Part shown: positions 24,780 through 33,803 of the stretch, in pieces
Layout of the letters: each line of letters starts with the position of its first letter
Numbering within the stretch: position 1 is the first letter of the stretch
Assembly: GCA_019636845.1 (NCBI GenBank)
Contig: JAHBWV010000001.1
Coordinates: 3,038,001 to 3,102,000 of the forward strand
DNA: 64,000 nt
Source: Phycisphaeraceae bacterium
Lineage (GTDB): Bacteria; Planctomycetota; Phycisphaerae; Phycisphaerales; UBA1924
Direction: 5' to 3'
Translations under genes and position numbers: made by a program
Notes under the pieces: generated by a model
The model's input: only the letters and a program-made list of their open reading frames with translations
Told to the model about the DNA's origin: nothing
Databases searched by the model: none

Positions 24780-26750
24780 TCAATCGGCGCGTTCCCACGG
24801 ATTCGCATCGACTTCGGCACTCAAACCGGTGCTCCGTTCATCGCCGAGACTCTGCATCCGAAGCAGCTCCGCGTATCTCCCCCCGATATCGGCGAGCGTC
24901 GCGTGCGTCCCGAGTTCCACGATCCTTCCCGCCTCCAGCACGGCGATGCGCGTCGCGTTCCTGATCGTCGAGAGTCGATGCGCGATCACGATCGTCGTCC
25001 GCCCCTTCAACACCTCGCCGAGCGATCGCTGGATCGCGTGCTCGGATTCCGAATCGAGATTGCTCGTCGCCTCGTCGAGGATCAGTATCCGCGGATCCGA
25101 GAGCACGGCTCGCGCGAGCGCGATCCGCTGCTTCTGACCGCCGGAGAGGCGCACGCCCCGCTCTCCGATCAGCGTCTCGTATCCCTTCTCGAGCGCGACG
25201 ATGAAACCGTGCGCGTTCGCGATGCGGGCCGCACGAACGATCCGCTCCTGCGATGCACCGCGCTCCGCGTAGGCGATGTTCTCGGCGATCGTGCCGTCGA
25301 ACAGGAACACCTCCTGCTCGACGATGCCGAGCAGCCGACGATACGACGCGACATCGATCTCGCGAAGGTCCACGCCGTCCAGCAGCACGGAGCCCTCCGA
25401 CGGATCGAAGAACCGCGCAATCAGATTCGTCAGCGTCGTCTTGCCCGACCCGCTCGCGCCGACCAGCGCGAGCGTCTCCCCCGGCGCGATCTCGATCGAG
25501 ATCCGATCGATCACACGCTGGGTCTGGCCCGGATACGCGAACGAAACATCGCGCAGCGTGATCCCGCCCCGCGTCGATCCGCGCGAGACCTGGATCAGCC
25601 CCGCCTCGCCACCCCCCTCAAACTCGCGCGGCTCCTCGAACAGATCCAGCGTCCGCTCAAGCCCGGCGAGCTGGCTCTGCACACTCGTCGCGCTCGAAAC
25701 GATCGCCTCGAGCGGCGAGAGCAGCATCAACAGGTACGTCGAGAACATCATCAGATCGCCGATCGTCAGCGTCTGCCCGATGACCCGCGAGCCCCCGTAC
25801 ATCAGCAGCCCCGCCGAAGCCCCGGGAATCAGGATCTGCCACGCCACATCAACCGCCCGCGACCACCACCACGCGAGGATCTCCTGACGCGCCATCAGGT
25901 GGTTGCCGCGCGCAAAGCGCGCCGCCTCTCCGTGCTGCCTCGCAAAGCCGCGCACGATGCGTATCCCGCCGAACGCCTCCGTCGCGTGCGCGTCGATCGC
26001 CGATCGACCCTTCCTGATGTCGAGATACACCGGGCGGATCCGCGCGATCCACGTCTTGTGACTGATCCAGACCGTGGGGATCAGCAGCAGCGATCCCACC
26101 AGCAGCTTCCAATCAACCCACGCGAGGATGAGCAGCGTCCCCGTCAGCTGCACCACGGCACGCCACGGGTTGTAGATCAGACTGAAGAGCAGCTCCGCCG
26201 CGCCGCCCGCGTCCTCGCGGATGATGCTCGCGAGCCCGCCGGACTTGATCTGCTGCACGCGATGCAGGGGCAGACGCACCGCGTGCTCGAACGCCCGACG
26301 CCTCAGCGAGAGCTGCAGGATCTTGGTCAGACGCGTCACCTGCCACCGGCCCACCATCCCGATCACGATCGACACCGCCGTCACCCCGACCATCGCAATC
26401 GCGATGAGAAAGAGCAACGCTCCTCGCTCACGAGGCAGCCACGTCCAATCCGGCAGACCCGACGGCCCCGGATTGTCAGTCAGCACATAGTCGATCACCA
26501 CCTTCGTCGACGACGGCACGGCCAGCGCGAGCACGGTCGAGACGCTCAGCGTCGCGAGCCCGAGCGCGAGGATCCGCCGCCGCCCGCGCAGCAACACCCA
26601 GAACGCCGCGAAGAGCGCGACGAAACTCCGGGGCTTCTTCCGCTTGGGATTCACGCCCGCCACCGAGCGATCACCCTTCGCGTCCGCCTCGCGACGCTTC
26701 AGCCCGTCGCGATACGCCCTGTACCTCAGTCGGCTCGACCCCTTCGTCAT
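24780..26750 (-). CDS. ABC exporter, fused permease and ATPase (MsbA/lipid A exporter type)
   Basis: A 656-residue half-transporter. About 55 basic, hydrophilic residues lead into six membrane helices (about 60-370), followed by an ATPase with Walker A GASGSGKTT, the Q-loop around IVEQEVFLFDG, the signature LSGGQKQR, Walker B ILILDEATS and the switch His (VIAHRLS). It should act as a homodimer exporting a lipid, peptide or drug; MsbA-like is a family call and not a substrate assignment. The frame extends to a clear ATG MTKGSSRLR. Divergent from the symporter gene. Confidence 0.88.
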   Translation of the reverse strand: MTKGSSRLRYRAYRDGLKRREADAKGDRSVAGVNPKRKKPRSFVALFAAFWVLLRGRRRILALGLATLSVSTVLALAVPSSTKVVIDYVLTDNPGPSGLPDWTWLPRERGALLFLIAIAMVGVTAVSIVIGMVGRWQVTRLTKILQLSLRRRAFEHAVRLPLHRVQQIKSGGLASIIREDAGGAAELLFSLIYNPWRAVVQLTGTLLILAWVDWKLLVGSLLLIPTVWISHKTWIARIRPVYLDIRKGRSAIDAHATEAFGGIRIVRGFARQHGEAARFARGNHLMARQEILAWWWSRAVDVAWQILIPGASAGLLMYGGSRVIGQTLTIGDLMMFSTYLLMLLSPLEAIVSSATSVQSQLAGLERTLDLFEEPREFEGGGEAGLIQVSRGSTRGGITLRDVSFAYPGQTQRVIDRISIEIAPGETLALVGASGSGKTTLTNLIARFFDPSEGSVLLDGVDLREIDVASYRRLLGIVEQEVFLFDGTIAENIAYAERGASQERIVRAARIANAHGFIVALEKGYETLIGERGVRLSGGQKQRIALARAVLSDPRILILDEATSNLDSESEHAIQRSLGEVLKGRTTIVIAHRLSTIRNATRIAVLEAGRIVELGTHATLADIGGRYAELLRMQSLGDERSTGLSAEVDANPWERAD

Positions 26751-26906
26751 CAGCCCCTCGCTCGGCCACCCATGAGGCGTCTCGCTCCATCACGCAGCAA
26801 ACACCGATCGTAGACCTGACACCACGACGCGTTCAGACTTGTGCCGAGTTGCCGCGTGGCGTAGGGTGTGTGCGAACCCCGCCACTCGCACGATGGGAGC
26901 ACGATC

Positions 26907-28340
26907 ATGGAGAAGCGTCGCCGGCTCGCGCTGCACTGGAAGATTGTCATCGGGCTCGTGCTCGGCGTCATCGTCGGCATCGCGATCGACCGACTCTGGA
27001 CAGGCCAGACGTGGGCCGCGATCGGCGTCAACGATCCGCGCGCCTTCATGGCCGGCCGCGGGAACGAGACCTTCGCCTCAGGAGTCGCATCCGAGGCCAA
27101 CGCCGAGGCGGGGTTCGTCGCCGGCGCGGTCCGCTTCATCGTCAACGCCAACACGCTCATCGGCCAGCTCTTCTTCAGATCCCTCCGCTTCATCGCCGTC
27201 CCCATCGTCATCTGCTCGCTCACGATCGGCGTCGCCAGTCTCGGCGACCTCAAGCGGCTCGGCCGGATCGGAGGCAAGACCGTCGGCTTCTTCGTCTTCA
27301 CAACCGCAATCTCGATCGCCGTCGGCCTCACCATCGCGGACATCGCATCCCCGGGCGAACGCATCGATCCCGCCGCCCGCGCCGAGATGACCGCCAAGTA
27401 CCAGTCCAACGTCGAGGCAAGCCGCGGGCGCACCAGCGAGGTCCCCAGCTTCTGGCAGCAGGGACTCGACCTCGTACCCCCCAACCCCTTCCAGGCTCTC
27501 GCTACCGCGCAGATGCTCCAGGTCATCGTCGCCGCCATGGCCCTCGGCGCTGCCCTCACCATGATCCCTTCCTCGAAGTCCGGGCCCGTCATCGCGATCT
27601 TCGACGCCCTGACCGACGCGATCGTCATGCTCGTCAACACGATCATGCGCCTGGCACCCATCGCGGTCTTCACGCTCGTCGCGCCCGCGATCGTCATCAT
27701 GGGCCTCGACGTGCTCAAGGCCGTCGGCGTCTACTGCGTCGTCGTCATCGTCGGCCTCGCGACCATCATGCTCATCGTCTACCCGCTCGTGCTGCGCCTC
27801 GTCGCCGGCGTCGGCTTCGTCAGGTTCTTCCGCGCGCTCTCCCCCGCCATGCTCACCGCCTTCAGCTCCTCCTCCTCCAACGCCACGCTCCCCGTCACCA
27901 TCTCCTGCGCCATCAACCGCCTCGGTGTGTCCGAGCGCATCGCCTCCTTCGCCTGCCCCCTCGGCGCAACCATCAACATGGCCGGCACCGCCATGTACCA
28001 GGGTGTCGCCACGGTCTTCATCGCCCAGATGTACGGCATGGATCTCACTATCGGCCAGCTCGCCGTCATCGTGCTCACCGCGACCCTCGCCGGCATCGGC
28101 ACACCCGGCATCCCCGGCGCGGGCGTCGTCATGCTCGTCATCGTCCTCGAGTCCGTCGGCGTCCCACCGGATGGCATCGCCGTCATCCTCGGCGTCGATC
28201 GGCTCCTCGATATGTGCCGCACCGTCGTGAACGTCACCGGCGACGCCGCCGCCGCCGCCGTCGTCGCCAAGACCGAGGGCGAACTCCTCAGCGAGACCGA
28301 GGTCGAGAAACGCCTCGCCGAGGGCCGGCTCCCCGATTGA
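26907..28340 (+). CDS. Dicarboxylate/amino acid:cation symporter (DAACS family)
   Basis: A 477-residue protein starting at the ATG seven bases after GGGAG (26895-26899). The family's re-entrant hairpin serine motif appears as SSSSNATLPVT, and the substrate region as ACPLGATINMAGTAMYQG. GltP/DctA-type transporters import glutamate, aspartate or C4-dicarboxylates with Na+ or H+. A larger-than-usual loop between helices (about residues 145-195, with EMTAKYQSNVEASRG) precedes helix 4b. Its hydrophilic C-terminus is short and acidic. Single gene. Confidence 0.88.
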   Translation: MEKRRRLALHWKIVIGLVLGVIVGIAIDRLWTGQTWAAIGVNDPRAFMAGRGNETFASGVASEANAEAGFVAGAVRFIVNANTLIGQLFFRSLRFIAVPIVICSLTIGVASLGDLKRLGRIGGKTVGFFVFTTAISIAVGLTIADIASPGERIDPAARAEMTAKYQSNVEASRGRTSEVPSFWQQGLDLVPPNPFQALATAQMLQVIVAAMALGAALTMIPSSKSGPVIAIFDALTDAIVMLVNTIMRLAPIAVFTLVAPAIVIMGLDVLKAVGVYCVVVIVGLATIMLIVYPLVLRLVAGVGFVRFFRALSPAMLTAFSSSSSNATLPVTISCAINRLGVSERIASFACPLGATINMAGTAMYQGVATVFIAQMYGMDLTIGQLAVIVLTATLAGIGTPGIPGAGVVMLVIVLESVGVPPDGIAVILGVDRLLDMCRTVVNVTGDAAAAAVVAKTEGELLSETEVEKRLAEGRLPD

Positions 28341-28478
28341 ATCACCCCCCCGATCGAATCATCTCCCGAAGCAAAGCCCAACCAACCCCGGGCGGCTCAC
28401 GCCGCCACTCGATCCGGCCGATGTGATACCCCTCCAGGCAGCGCGAACCCGCCCCAACCCTCGCGAGTAAAGTCTCCC

Positions 28479-29603
28479 ATGCGTTATGCGATGATCATGG
28501 CCGGTGGTGCGGGAACTCGCCTCTGGCCCATGAGCCGCGCCCACAACCCCAAGCAACTCCTCGAGTTCATCGAGCGACCCGCCGAACCGGGCGTCCGCCG
28601 CTCCCTGCTCGAACTCGCGGCCAAACGCCTCGAAGGTGTCGTCCCGCCCGAACGCCGCTACATCTGCACCGGAGAGCAATACCGAGACGCGATCCGGCGC
28701 ACCCTCCCCGAGTTCTCCGACGACCGCATCCTCGGCGAGCCCATCGGTCGAGACACCGTCAACGCGGTCGGATTCGCCGCCGCCGTCTTCCAGAAACTCG
28801 ACCCCGACGCCGTCTTCGCCGTGCTGACCGCCGACCACCTCATCGAGCCGGACACCACCTTCCAGAAGTGCGTCGATGTCGGGTTCCGCCTCGTCGAGCA
28901 GGATCCCAACCGCTTCGTCACCTTCGCGATCAAGCCCACCTACCCGGCCACGGGCTTCGGCTACGTCGAGTGCGGAGCCCCCATCAGCGATGGCGGCGCA
29001 AACCTCTCTCACATGGTCGAGCGTTTCGTTGAGAAGCCCGATCTGCCGCGCGCCACCGCCTACGTCCAGAGCGGCCATTTCTACTGGAACGCCGGGATGT
29101 TCGTCTTCCGCGCCTCGACCTTCATGGACTGCCTCAAACGCTTCAAGCCCGAGAGCCACGAAGGTCTCGTCAAGATTCAGGAGGCATGGGGCACCCCACG
29201 CCAACTCGACACGATCAACGAGATCTACCCCAACCTCCCGAAGATCAGCGTTGACTACGCCATCATGGAACCCGCAAGCCGCGACCCCTCGGTCTCCATC
29301 GCCCTCGTCAAGATGGATCTCGACTGGCTCGACGTCGGCTCCTGGCCCTCATACGCCGAAACCCTCACCCCCGACAAGTCGGGCAACAGAGTCTCAGGCC
29401 CCGCCGAGACTGTCATCGTTCACGGCAAGAACAATCTCGTCGTCTCCGACGGCCCGCCCTCCGGCAGCGGGCACACGCTCGCCCTCCTCGGCTGCGAGAA
29501 CCTGATCGTCATCCACACGGAAGACGCCACCCTCGTCATGCCCCGCGAGAAGGCCCAGGAACTCAAGGACCTCCACGCCAAGGTCCGGCCCGAGCTGCGA
29601 TAG
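28479..29603 (+). CDS. Mannose-1-phosphate guanylyltransferase
   Basis: A 374-residue nucleotidyltransferase. The N-terminal GTP-binding signature AMIMAGGAGTRLWPMSR is exact for the family, and the later FVEKPD loop (VERFVEKPDLPRA) and YWNAGMFVF are also typical. It makes GDP-mannose from GTP and mannose-1-phosphate for glycan and polysaccharide synthesis. Unlike the bifunctional ManC/AlgA (about 480 residues), it lacks the C-terminal phosphomannose isomerase domain. RuvX follows 48 bases downstream. Confidence 0.93.
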   Translation: MRYAMIMAGGAGTRLWPMSRAHNPKQLLEFIERPAEPGVRRSLLELAAKRLEGVVPPERRYICTGEQYRDAIRRTLPEFSDDRILGEPIGRDTVNAVGFAAAVFQKLDPDAVFAVLTADHLIEPDTTFQKCVDVGFRLVEQDPNRFVTFAIKPTYPATGFGYVECGAPISDGGANLSHMVERFVEKPDLPRATAYVQSGHFYWNAGMFVFRASTFMDCLKRFKPESHEGLVKIQEAWGTPRQLDTINEIYPNLPKISVDYAIMEPASRDPSVSIALVKMDLDWLDVGSWPSYAETLTPDKSGNRVSGPAETVIVHGKNNLVVSDGPPSGSGHTLALLGCENLIVIHTEDATLVMPREKAQELKDLHAKVRPELR

Positions 29604-29651
29604 GGCCGCCCCGCCGCGCCGATCCAGTGAAACTCCCTGTACACTGCCCCC

Positions 29652-30104
29652 ATGCGCTACCTGTGCCTCGACATAGGCGAGAAAAGAACCGGACTGGCAA
29701 TCGGAGACCCCATCACCGGGCTCGTCACGCCGCTCGACGTCATCGATGTCTCCACCCAGCACGAAGACGGACAGGTCTGGCTGCGAGAGATCACCCGACG
29801 AATCCACGACCATATCGGCGTCCGCGACGCACTCGTCGTCGGGCTCCCCTTCAACATGGACGGCACCGAAGGCCCTCAGGCCAAACGCGTCCGCGAGCTC
29901 GCAACCAAACTGGGCGGCCGCTCCGGACACCCGGTCCACTTCCAGGACGAGCGGCTCACCAGCGCAGCCGCCGACTGGGAGATGGCCGGCTCAGGCATGA
30001 CCAGAGGCGAGAAGAAACAGCGCCGCGATGCGCTCGCCGCCGCCGCGATCCTCCGAGACTTTCTCTCCTCGATCTCACCCGCGCCTCCGAGCCCGCCCGA
30101 CTGA
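29652..30104 (+). CDS. ruvX: RuvX/YqgF-family resolvase or pre-16S rRNA nuclease
   Basis: A 150-residue RNase H-fold protein beginning RYLCLDIGEKRTGLAIGD, with the later VVGLPFNMDGTEGPQA and VHFQDERLTSAAA segments of the family. In Escherichia coli the protein completes 16S rRNA 5' processing and has also been linked to Holliday junction resolution. It lies 48 bases after the mannose-1-phosphate gene and converges on murA, ending 19 bases from it. Confidence 0.9.
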   Translation: MRYLCLDIGEKRTGLAIGDPITGLVTPLDVIDVSTQHEDGQVWLREITRRIHDHIGVRDALVVGLPFNMDGTEGPQAKRVRELATKLGGRSGHPVHFQDERLTSAAADWEMAGSGMTRGEKKQRRDALAAAAILRDFLSSISPAPPSPPD

Positions 30105-30123
30105 CGGCCCGATGGCACGCACC

Positions 30124-31452
30124 TCACGCCTCTGTCGCCGGGCCGCCGATATCCTTGTCGTCAACCCGCGTGATCTTCGCGCCCACGCCGCACAGACGCT
30201 CCTCGAGCCGCTCGTACCCACGATCGAGGTGATAGACGCGATGCACAATCGTCGTCCCCTGCGCCGCCATCCCCGCAAGCACCAGCCCCGCAGAGGCACG
30301 CAGATCGCTCGCCATCACCGGCGCGCCCACAAGCTGACGCACACCCTGCACCACAACCGTCGCGCCCTGACGCAGCAGCCGGGCACCCATCCGTGACAAC
30401 TCCGCCACGTGCAGGAACCGCTCAGGGAACACACGCTCCGTCACGATGCTGTTCCCGTCCGCAAGCGTCAGCAGCGTCATGAACTGGGCCTGAAGATCCG
30501 TCGGAAACCCAGGGTGTGGCTGCGTCGTGAACTCCGCCGGACGCAGCACACGCTCGCACGTCACGCGGCACACCGCACGCATCGGATCCGCCGACGGCCC
30601 ACCCGCCTCCGTCACATGCACACCCGCCGCACTCAACACCTCACGCGCCGCCATCAACGCGTCAAGCGGACAGTTCTCGAGCACCAGGTCCCCGTTCGTG
30701 ATCGCCGCGGCACACATCAGCGTGCCCGCCTCGATCCGGTCCGGGATCACCGTGTGGTCCGCCCCCTTGAGCGCATCCACACCCTGGATCGTCACGCGAG
30801 GCGAACCGGCGCCCGTGATCCTCGCGCCCATCGAGTTGAGGAGATTCGCAAGATCCACGATCTCCGGCTCGCACGCCGCGGACTCGATCACCGTGGTGCC
30901 GACCGCCAGCGTCGCCGCGCTCATGACGTTCGCCGTACCGAGCACCGTGGAGCCGAACTGCCCTCCCAGGAACATCTTCGCCCCCTGGAGCCGCCCGCGC
31001 GGTGCCCGCGCCACGATGTCGCCACCGTTCAGAACAATGTCCGCGCCCAGTGCCCGCAGCCCCCTCAGGTGAAGATCCACCGGGCGCTCACCGATCGCAC
31101 ACCCACCCGGCATCGACACCCGTGCATACCCGCGCTTCGCAACCAGCGGGCCGAGTGCCGAGATGCTCGCCCGCATCGTCCGCACGATGTCGTACCGCGC
31201 GTGACTCTGGCTGGCGTCGTGAACCTTCAGCGTCAGCGTCGTCGGCTGCGGACCCGCGATCCGCTCGCACCCCAGCTCCCCCAGAAGACGCACCATGTTC
31301 CGGATGTCCGCCAGATCGGGCACATCGCGGAGCGTCACCGCCTCGTCGGTGAGCAGCGCCGCCGTCAACAGGGGCAGAGCCGCGTTCTTCGACCCATGCA
31401 CCCGAAGCGTCCCGCTCAGACGCCTGCCGCCCTCAATCAGGAAGGTATCCAT
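30124..31452 (-). CDS. murA: UDP-N-acetylglucosamine 1-carboxyvinyltransferase
   Basis: A 442-residue EPSP-synthase-fold enzyme. The catalytic loop PGGCAIGERPVDLHL has the Cys that phosphomycin would alkylate, and the N-terminus has the family's GSKNAALPLL. It transfers enolpyruvate from PEP to UDP-GlcNAc, the first committed step of peptidoglycan synthesis. Its presence fits the now established peptidoglycan in planctomycetes. The start is the ATG three bases after GGAGGT; a frame-open ATG 72 bases earlier is possible. No other mur genes are next to it. Confidence 0.95.
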   Translation of the reverse strand: MDTFLIEGGRRLSGTLRVHGSKNAALPLLTAALLTDEAVTLRDVPDLADIRNMVRLLGELGCERIAGPQPTTLTLKVHDASQSHARYDIVRTMRASISALGPLVAKRGYARVSMPGGCAIGERPVDLHLRGLRALGADIVLNGGDIVARAPRGRLQGAKMFLGGQFGSTVLGTANVMSAATLAVGTTVIESAACEPEIVDLANLLNSMGARITGAGSPRVTIQGVDALKGADHTVIPDRIEAGTLMCAAAITNGDLVLENCPLDALMAAREVLSAAGVHVTEAGGPSADPMRAVCRVTCERVLRPAEFTTQPHPGFPTDLQAQFMTLLTLADGNSIVTERVFPERFLHVAELSRMGARLLRQGATVVVQGVRQLVGAPVMASDLRASAGLVLAGMAAQGTTIVHRVYHLDRGYERLEERLCGVGAKITRVDDKDIGGPATEA

Positions 31453-31686
31453 CCGACCTCCGTGTGGTCCGTACGTGGCGAGGAAGCGGTCCCCGACCTC
31501 GTCGGCCCGCGTCCGATCATACATCGGCGAACGGTCCTTCCCGCGCTCGAAAGCGACCACCGATCTCTCAGCCCCGCTCCAACCCCCGGATAACCCGCCC
31601 AGACGCACCAGGCCGCCGCCCCTGCCCCCTTTCATGCCCGCATCGCATTGCCGCGCCGCTGATGGAATTGCACATCTCTGGCAGGT

Positions 31687-31723
31687 GGCGAGACCCAAGC
31701 GGCACGCGAAGCCGCGACTCGCC
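31687..31723 (+). other. Nested stem-loop in the fibro-slime gene leader
   Basis: GGCGAG (31687-31692) pairs with CTCGCC (31718-31723), and inside it GCGGC (31699-31703) pairs with GCCGC (31711-31715) around an ACGCGAA loop, with asymmetric internal loops. It lies 25-60 bases before the start codon, so it could be a regulatory leader element. It does not match a riboswitch consensus I can confirm. Confidence 0.4.
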
Positions 31724-31747
31724 AGGAACAAGCCGTCGGAGGGTCAC

Positions 31748-32677
31748 ATGAAAGCCGCACGAACCGCTCGCCCGAACTTCTCCAGGACGCTCACCATCGC
31801 GTCACTCGCAGGCGTCGCCCTGGCGACAATCGCCTCGCCCGCGCTCGCCAGCGACCCCTACTCACACCTCGCAAACTCGATCGTGCTCACCGGCACGGTC
31901 CGCGACTTCAAGGAACGCACCGTCTCCGGCGGCCACCCCGACTTCGAGCGCCAGCCCACCGCCGGCTTCGGACACTACATGAAAATGGTCGGCGATCAAC
32001 TCGATGCCGACGGCAAGCCCATCTTCAGTTCCACCGGCTACAAGGTCTCCAGCGCATTCAAAGACGCCGCAGGCCGCCACCGCATCAGCAACAAGGACTA
32101 CATCGCCTCCAAGTCCGGCGATGTCAACGGATCGCTCTCCAGCACGCTGGGTGGCGCGCTGACCAACCAGCAGAACTTCTCCCAGTGGTTCCGCGATGTC
32201 GAGGGTATCAACGCCTCCAAGCCCCTCCAGATCACCCTCAAACGCCAGCCGAACTCAAACGTCTACACCTTCGACGACAAGTCCGATGCCACATACGCCG
32301 GCGCGGGCGGCTTCTTCCCCATCAACGGCGAGCTCTTCGGCAACTCCGCAGGAAACAACAAGAACTTCCACTTCACCTTCGAGCTCGGCACCCAGTTCGT
32401 CTACCAGCAGGGCTCCGGACAGGTCTTCACCTTCACCGGCGACGACGACGTCTGGGTCTTCATCGACGGCAAACTCGTCATCGACATCGGCGGCGTCCAC
32501 TCCGCCATCAGCCAGACCATCGAACTCGACCGCCTCACATGGTTGGAGCACGGACGCGTCTACAAACTCAACTTCTTCTTCGCCGAACGACACCGCACGC
32601 AGTCCAACTTCCGCATCGACACCTCCATCGTCCTCAGGAACCTCGAGCAGCCCACCGTGACGGCTCTCTACGACTGA
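31748..32677 (+). CDS. Fibro-slime domain protein, secreted
   Basis: A 309-residue protein preceded by GGAGGG four bases upstream of ATG. A signal peptide (1-34, ending ASPALA) precedes a compact domain containing GFFPINGELFGNSAGN, FTFTGDDDVWVFIDGKLVIDIGG and YKLNFFFAERHRTQSNF. This is the fibro-slime/PA14-like pattern, a carbohydrate- or adhesin-type beta domain with Asp clusters that may bind calcium. It ends shortly after the domain, with no PEP-CTERM tail. Likely surface or matrix protein. A terminator lies about 140 bases downstream. Confidence 0.85.
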   Translation: MKAARTARPNFSRTLTIASLAGVALATIASPALASDPYSHLANSIVLTGTVRDFKERTVSGGHPDFERQPTAGFGHYMKMVGDQLDADGKPIFSSTGYKVSSAFKDAAGRHRISNKDYIASKSGDVNGSLSSTLGGALTNQQNFSQWFRDVEGINASKPLQITLKRQPNSNVYTFDDKSDATYAGAGGFFPINGELFGNSAGNNKNFHFTFELGTQFVYQQGSGQVFTFTGDDDVWVFIDGKLVIDIGGVHSAISQTIELDRLTWLEHGRVYKLNFFFAERHRTQSNFRIDTSIVLRNLEQPTVTALYD

Positions 32678-32819
32678 AAAAGGCGTGTCGCGCGGCACCC
32701 GCCGCGCACGGGACGAACCACCGCACGTCCCGCAGACGCCACGCGTGCCGGTCGCCAAGCGCGACGCCTCCACAGGGCGAACCGGCACGCGAACGAACCA
32801 CGGCTTGTGACATCGCCGG

Positions 32820-32855
32820 CGCCCGGGACCTCGAAAGGTCCCGGGCGTCGTTCAT
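32820..32855 (+). terminator. Rho-independent terminator
   Basis: A perfect 11-bp GC-rich stem (32820-32830 with 32837-32847) with a TCGAAA loop, followed by TCGTTCATT. It lies 142 bases after the fibro-slime stop and could also serve the convergent small gene. Confidence 0.7.
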
Positions 32856-32868
32856 TCCTCACCACCCA

Positions 32869-33072
32869 TCATCCGCCCGGAATCGATCCCCGAAAGTCCG
32901 CGAGCAGCAGTACCGCCAGAATCGCGATCGCGCACACGATCAAGCCGATCGCCATCAGCAAACACCCCTTCCCAGTCTCGTATCTCACACCCTCCGTCGT
33001 CACGGGGGCACTCGCACCCTGAACACCCGACTCACCCGAACTCTGTGTATCCCCCAAACGCTGTGTATCCAT
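32869..33072 (-). CDS. Small membrane protein, one helix
   Basis: A 67-residue protein: a hydrophilic N-terminal half, one hydrophobic helix (about residues 37-58, LLMAIGLIVCAIAILAVLLL) and a short tail. Codons end mostly in G or T, unlike the C-ending codons of large genes nearby. No family recognised, and no strong Shine-Dalgarno sequence. Confidence 0.45.
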   Translation of the reverse strand: MDTQRLGDTQSSGESGVQGASAPVTTEGVRYETGKGCLLMAIGLIVCAIAILAVLLLADFRGSIPGG

Positions 33073-33233
33073 GGATCATGCACCCAACGCACGCTCGCTC
33101 GCGAGCGCGCGGAAACCTTGCTTGTGCCGCATCGCCAACGCCAGGCGCACACGACAGACACGCGTCCGAACGGACGCATCGCGCAGCATCCCGCAGGCGG
33201 ACGCAACGCACACTTCATGTGTGACTCAGCCGA

Positions 33234-33734
33234 TCAAGCCAACGGTGCACGCGGCGGACCACGCACTGTCGGCAGATCAATCACGCGGCTCCGCACGAAC
33301 AACGCATCGCACAGCGGCAATGACACGCCGAAGCCGACTCCGTCACCATCGTCATCTGAACGAGCAAGCGGGCCGCTCGGCTTCGAGTCCGCATGACTCG
33401 GCGTGCCATCGCCACGACGCTCACACAACCCGGCAGGCCCGCGCAACGCCTCAGACCGAAGAACCGAAGATCGCCCACCCGGAACGCCGCAATCGATCAG
33501 CTCCGGGGTCTCATGCAAACCCGCGGAGACCCATCGATCCGCCGTGGCCGTTGCCGCTCGGCCCGCACCACCCAGGATCGCGCAAAGGACCACCGCCCAG
33601 AGCCACGACGCCCAGGCCGCATGCTGAGAGAGAAAGCGAGCACGGCATCCGCCCCCACGAAGAGCGAGCCCCGCACCACCAAGTTCCCCGCCGGCCGCGT
33701 TCACGCTGAATCCTATGTGCCCGGCCTGCCCCAT
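33234..33734 (-). CDS. Possible secreted protein, doubtful
   Basis: An open frame of 166 codons with a signal-like hydrophobic stretch (about residues 38-58: [17 protein letters not shown]) and then a hydrophilic region with no known motif. Codon usage favours G-ending codons, unlike neighbouring genes, and other frames in the interval are open too. It could be a lineage-specific secreted protein or chance. The region 33073-33803 otherwise holds no gene I can support. Confidence 0.3.
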   Translation of the reverse strand: MGQAGHIGFSVNAAGGELGGAGLALRGGGCRARFLSQHAAWASWLWAVVLCAILGGAGRAATATADRWVSAGLHETPELIDCGVPGGRSSVLRSEALRGPAGLCERRGDGTPSHADSKPSGPLARSDDDGDGVGFGVSLPLCDALFVRSRVIDLPTVRGPPRAPLA

Positions 33735-33803
33735 GGCGTTCCCAACCTACACTCCCCTCCCCATACACACCCCTTTCAGCCAACGGCGCTGGAGCAATCG
33801 AGA

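Noticed and set aside
24404-24820. Minus-strand open frame of 138 codons near the ABC transporter stop
   Set aside because: It runs through a strong terminator and overlaps the ABC gene; no recognisable sequence, so it is treated as chance.
31681-31747. Possible cyclic-di-GMP riboswitch before the fibro-slime gene
   Set aside because: The ACGCGAAGCC stretch is only a partial likeness; the second stem and the required tetraloop receptor are not present.
33393-33803. In-frame extension of ychF upstream
   Set aside because: YchF proteins start at [14 protein letters not shown]; the added sequence is low-complexity and has no Shine-Dalgarno.
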